Below are positions 63,284 through 64,000 of a DNA stretch of 64,000 bases, piece after piece; position 1 is the stretch's first letter, and each line of letters begins with the position of its first letter. Location: the NCBI RefSeq assembly GCF_900312745.1, contig NZ_OMPD01000014.1:62001-126000 (forward strand). The letters run 5' to 3'. The stretch comes from Aquimarina sp. AU58 (GTDB lineage: Bacteria; Bacteroidota; Bacteroidia; Flavobacteriales; Flavobacteriaceae). The notes beneath the pieces were generated by a model that saw nothing but the letters and a program-made list of their open reading frames with translations, was not told where the DNA came from and ran no database searches. A program made the position numbers and the translations under genes.

Positions 63284-63997
63284 TTACTTCTTTGAAGCAA
63301 TAGTGGCAACAAGTTCTTCAACTTGGTATCTTTCGAATCTTTTAGCTTCTCTTAAACACACCATAAAAAGAACTAATAATAAACCTGAAATAACAAAGAA
63401 GAGTGAACAACTTATATCAATGCTTTTTTCAATTAGTAGCCCAAACTTTGATTCAATAAATAAAATTAGTGCTATAAAAATCGAAATTGACAAACCATCG
63501 TATGTAGCAGACATTACCCAATATCTTCCAAGAAAAGAACGTGAACTAGTATATTTTTCATCATTCCTAATGTCCGCCCAAAGTCTAACGTATAGTCTCC
63601 AAACACCTCTATATTCAGGTTTTTCTAAGTATTTTTTATAGTTAGGCTCCTGATCAATTTCATGAGCTTTTAATATAGTTTCAAACCTTGAATCAAACTT
63701 TTTTGGATTACCCTTTTTTTTAAGTAGGTAATCTCGAATATTTCCAATTATTCCCATTCTAATCCAACGCCCTAGAGCGAAACATAATAAGCCGTTAATA
63801 TAACAACACAAAATAAAGGCTATTATTGAATGTGTGTTCAATACTTCTATAGGTAAATCTATGCCTCTTTTTAGACTCCAGAATAGTAATATTATAGTTG
63901 TGAAAAATCCAGATACAAAAAAGGATAAATCAAAAATATCAAAAAAGTCACTAAGCTTATCAAATATAGATTTAAGAGCTTTTCCTATTTCTTCCAT
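63284..63997 (-). CDS. Membrane protein of unknown function
   Basis: A 237-aa protein with about four membrane helices: FFDIFDLSFFVSGFFTTIILLFW and IIAFILCCYINGLLCFALGRWI in the first third, and LSISIFIALILFIESKF and CSLFFVISGLLLVLFMVCL near the end, with a soluble, charged loop of about 80 residues between (RDYLLKKKGNPKKFDSRFETILKAHEID). Family not recognised; two-helix membrane proteins with such a loop are common in defence islands. The ATG is at 63995-63997, at the window edge, so an earlier start cannot be excluded. Confidence 0.75.
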   Translation of the reverse strand: MEEIGKALKSIFDKLSDFFDIFDLSFFVSGFFTTIILLFWSLKRGIDLPIEVLNTHSIIAFILCCYINGLLCFALGRWIRMGIIGNIRDYLLKKKGNPKKFDSRFETILKAHEIDQEPNYKKYLEKPEYRGVWRLYVRLWADIRNDEKYTSSRSFLGRYWVMSATYDGLSISIFIALILFIESKFGLLIEKSIDISCSLFFVISGLLLVLFMVCLREAKRFERYQVEELVATIASKK

Positions 63998-64000
63998 TGT

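Overview
The window is about 64 kb of AT-rich DNA from a member of the Bacteroidota, most likely a marine Flavobacteriaceae (possibly Aquimarina-like; the genus is a weak guess). The reasons are Bacteroidota-type promoters (-7 box TAnnTTTG, weak -33 box), no strong ribosome-binding sites, an SprE/PorW gliding/type IX secretion lipoprotein, flavobacterial families such as DUF6341, DUF6427, DUF4254, DUF5687, DUF6168 and DUF4292, and an ATP synthase operon that ends at atpG without atpD/atpC. I recognised no tRNA, rRNA, CRISPR array, transposase or integrase.

Layout. 1-7.8 kb is core: the 3' end of purD, two small membrane-protein genes, DUF4254 plus a family 9 glycosyltransferase, a PaaE-like reductase, and a DUF5687/ABC ATPase pair. 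7.8-10.5 kb is a small secreted-peptide locus: a CHAP-like lipoprotein, a Cys-rich exported protein, a membrane-anchored AraC regulator and a double-glycine-leader Cys-rich peptide. 10.8-20.1 kb holds sprE/porW, a bactofilin and the ATP synthase genes (atpZ-like, DUF6168, atpB-E-F-H-A-G). 20-32.3 kb is envelope and housekeeping: M1 peptidase, flippase, dut, nucleotidyltransferase, TPR protein, DUF4292 lipoprotein, EnvC-like protein, thioesterase, SPOR protein and dprA. 32.3-34.8 kb is an apparent insertion: an AraC regulator and a PLP aminotransferase, followed by a second, about 93% identical copy of the last 178 bp of dprA. 34.8-42.8 kb has AraC regulators, a sterol desaturase operon that includes a 59-aa gene, and a tricorn-like S41 protease.

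From 42.8 kb on, the window is accessory. 42.9-48.7 kb is a run of seven unrelated genes, all on the minus strand, most separated by palindromic elements whose ends read like integron attC core sites (GTTRRRY / RYYYAAC) and whose inner arm overlaps or adjoins a stop codon. I read this as a candidate integron-type cassette array without a visible integrase. 48.8-52.8 kb has a tail-fibre-like protein, an XRE/membrane-protein operon, an unusually GC-rich 233-aa gene and a decayed 63-bp tandem repeat.

52.8-63 kb is a candidate defence island: an ABC three-component system (SMEK-domain protein, middle component, DUF2326 ATPase) downstream of a Shedu-like nuclease gene; then an XRE regulator divergent from a strongly structured RNA element and a 113-aa protein; then a 1605-aa exonuclease-RecQ-UvrD fusion. 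The last module (XRE to helicase) lies between two direct copies of a roughly 215-bp composite repeat whose long hairpin shows a compensatory base change. A membrane protein gene closes the window.
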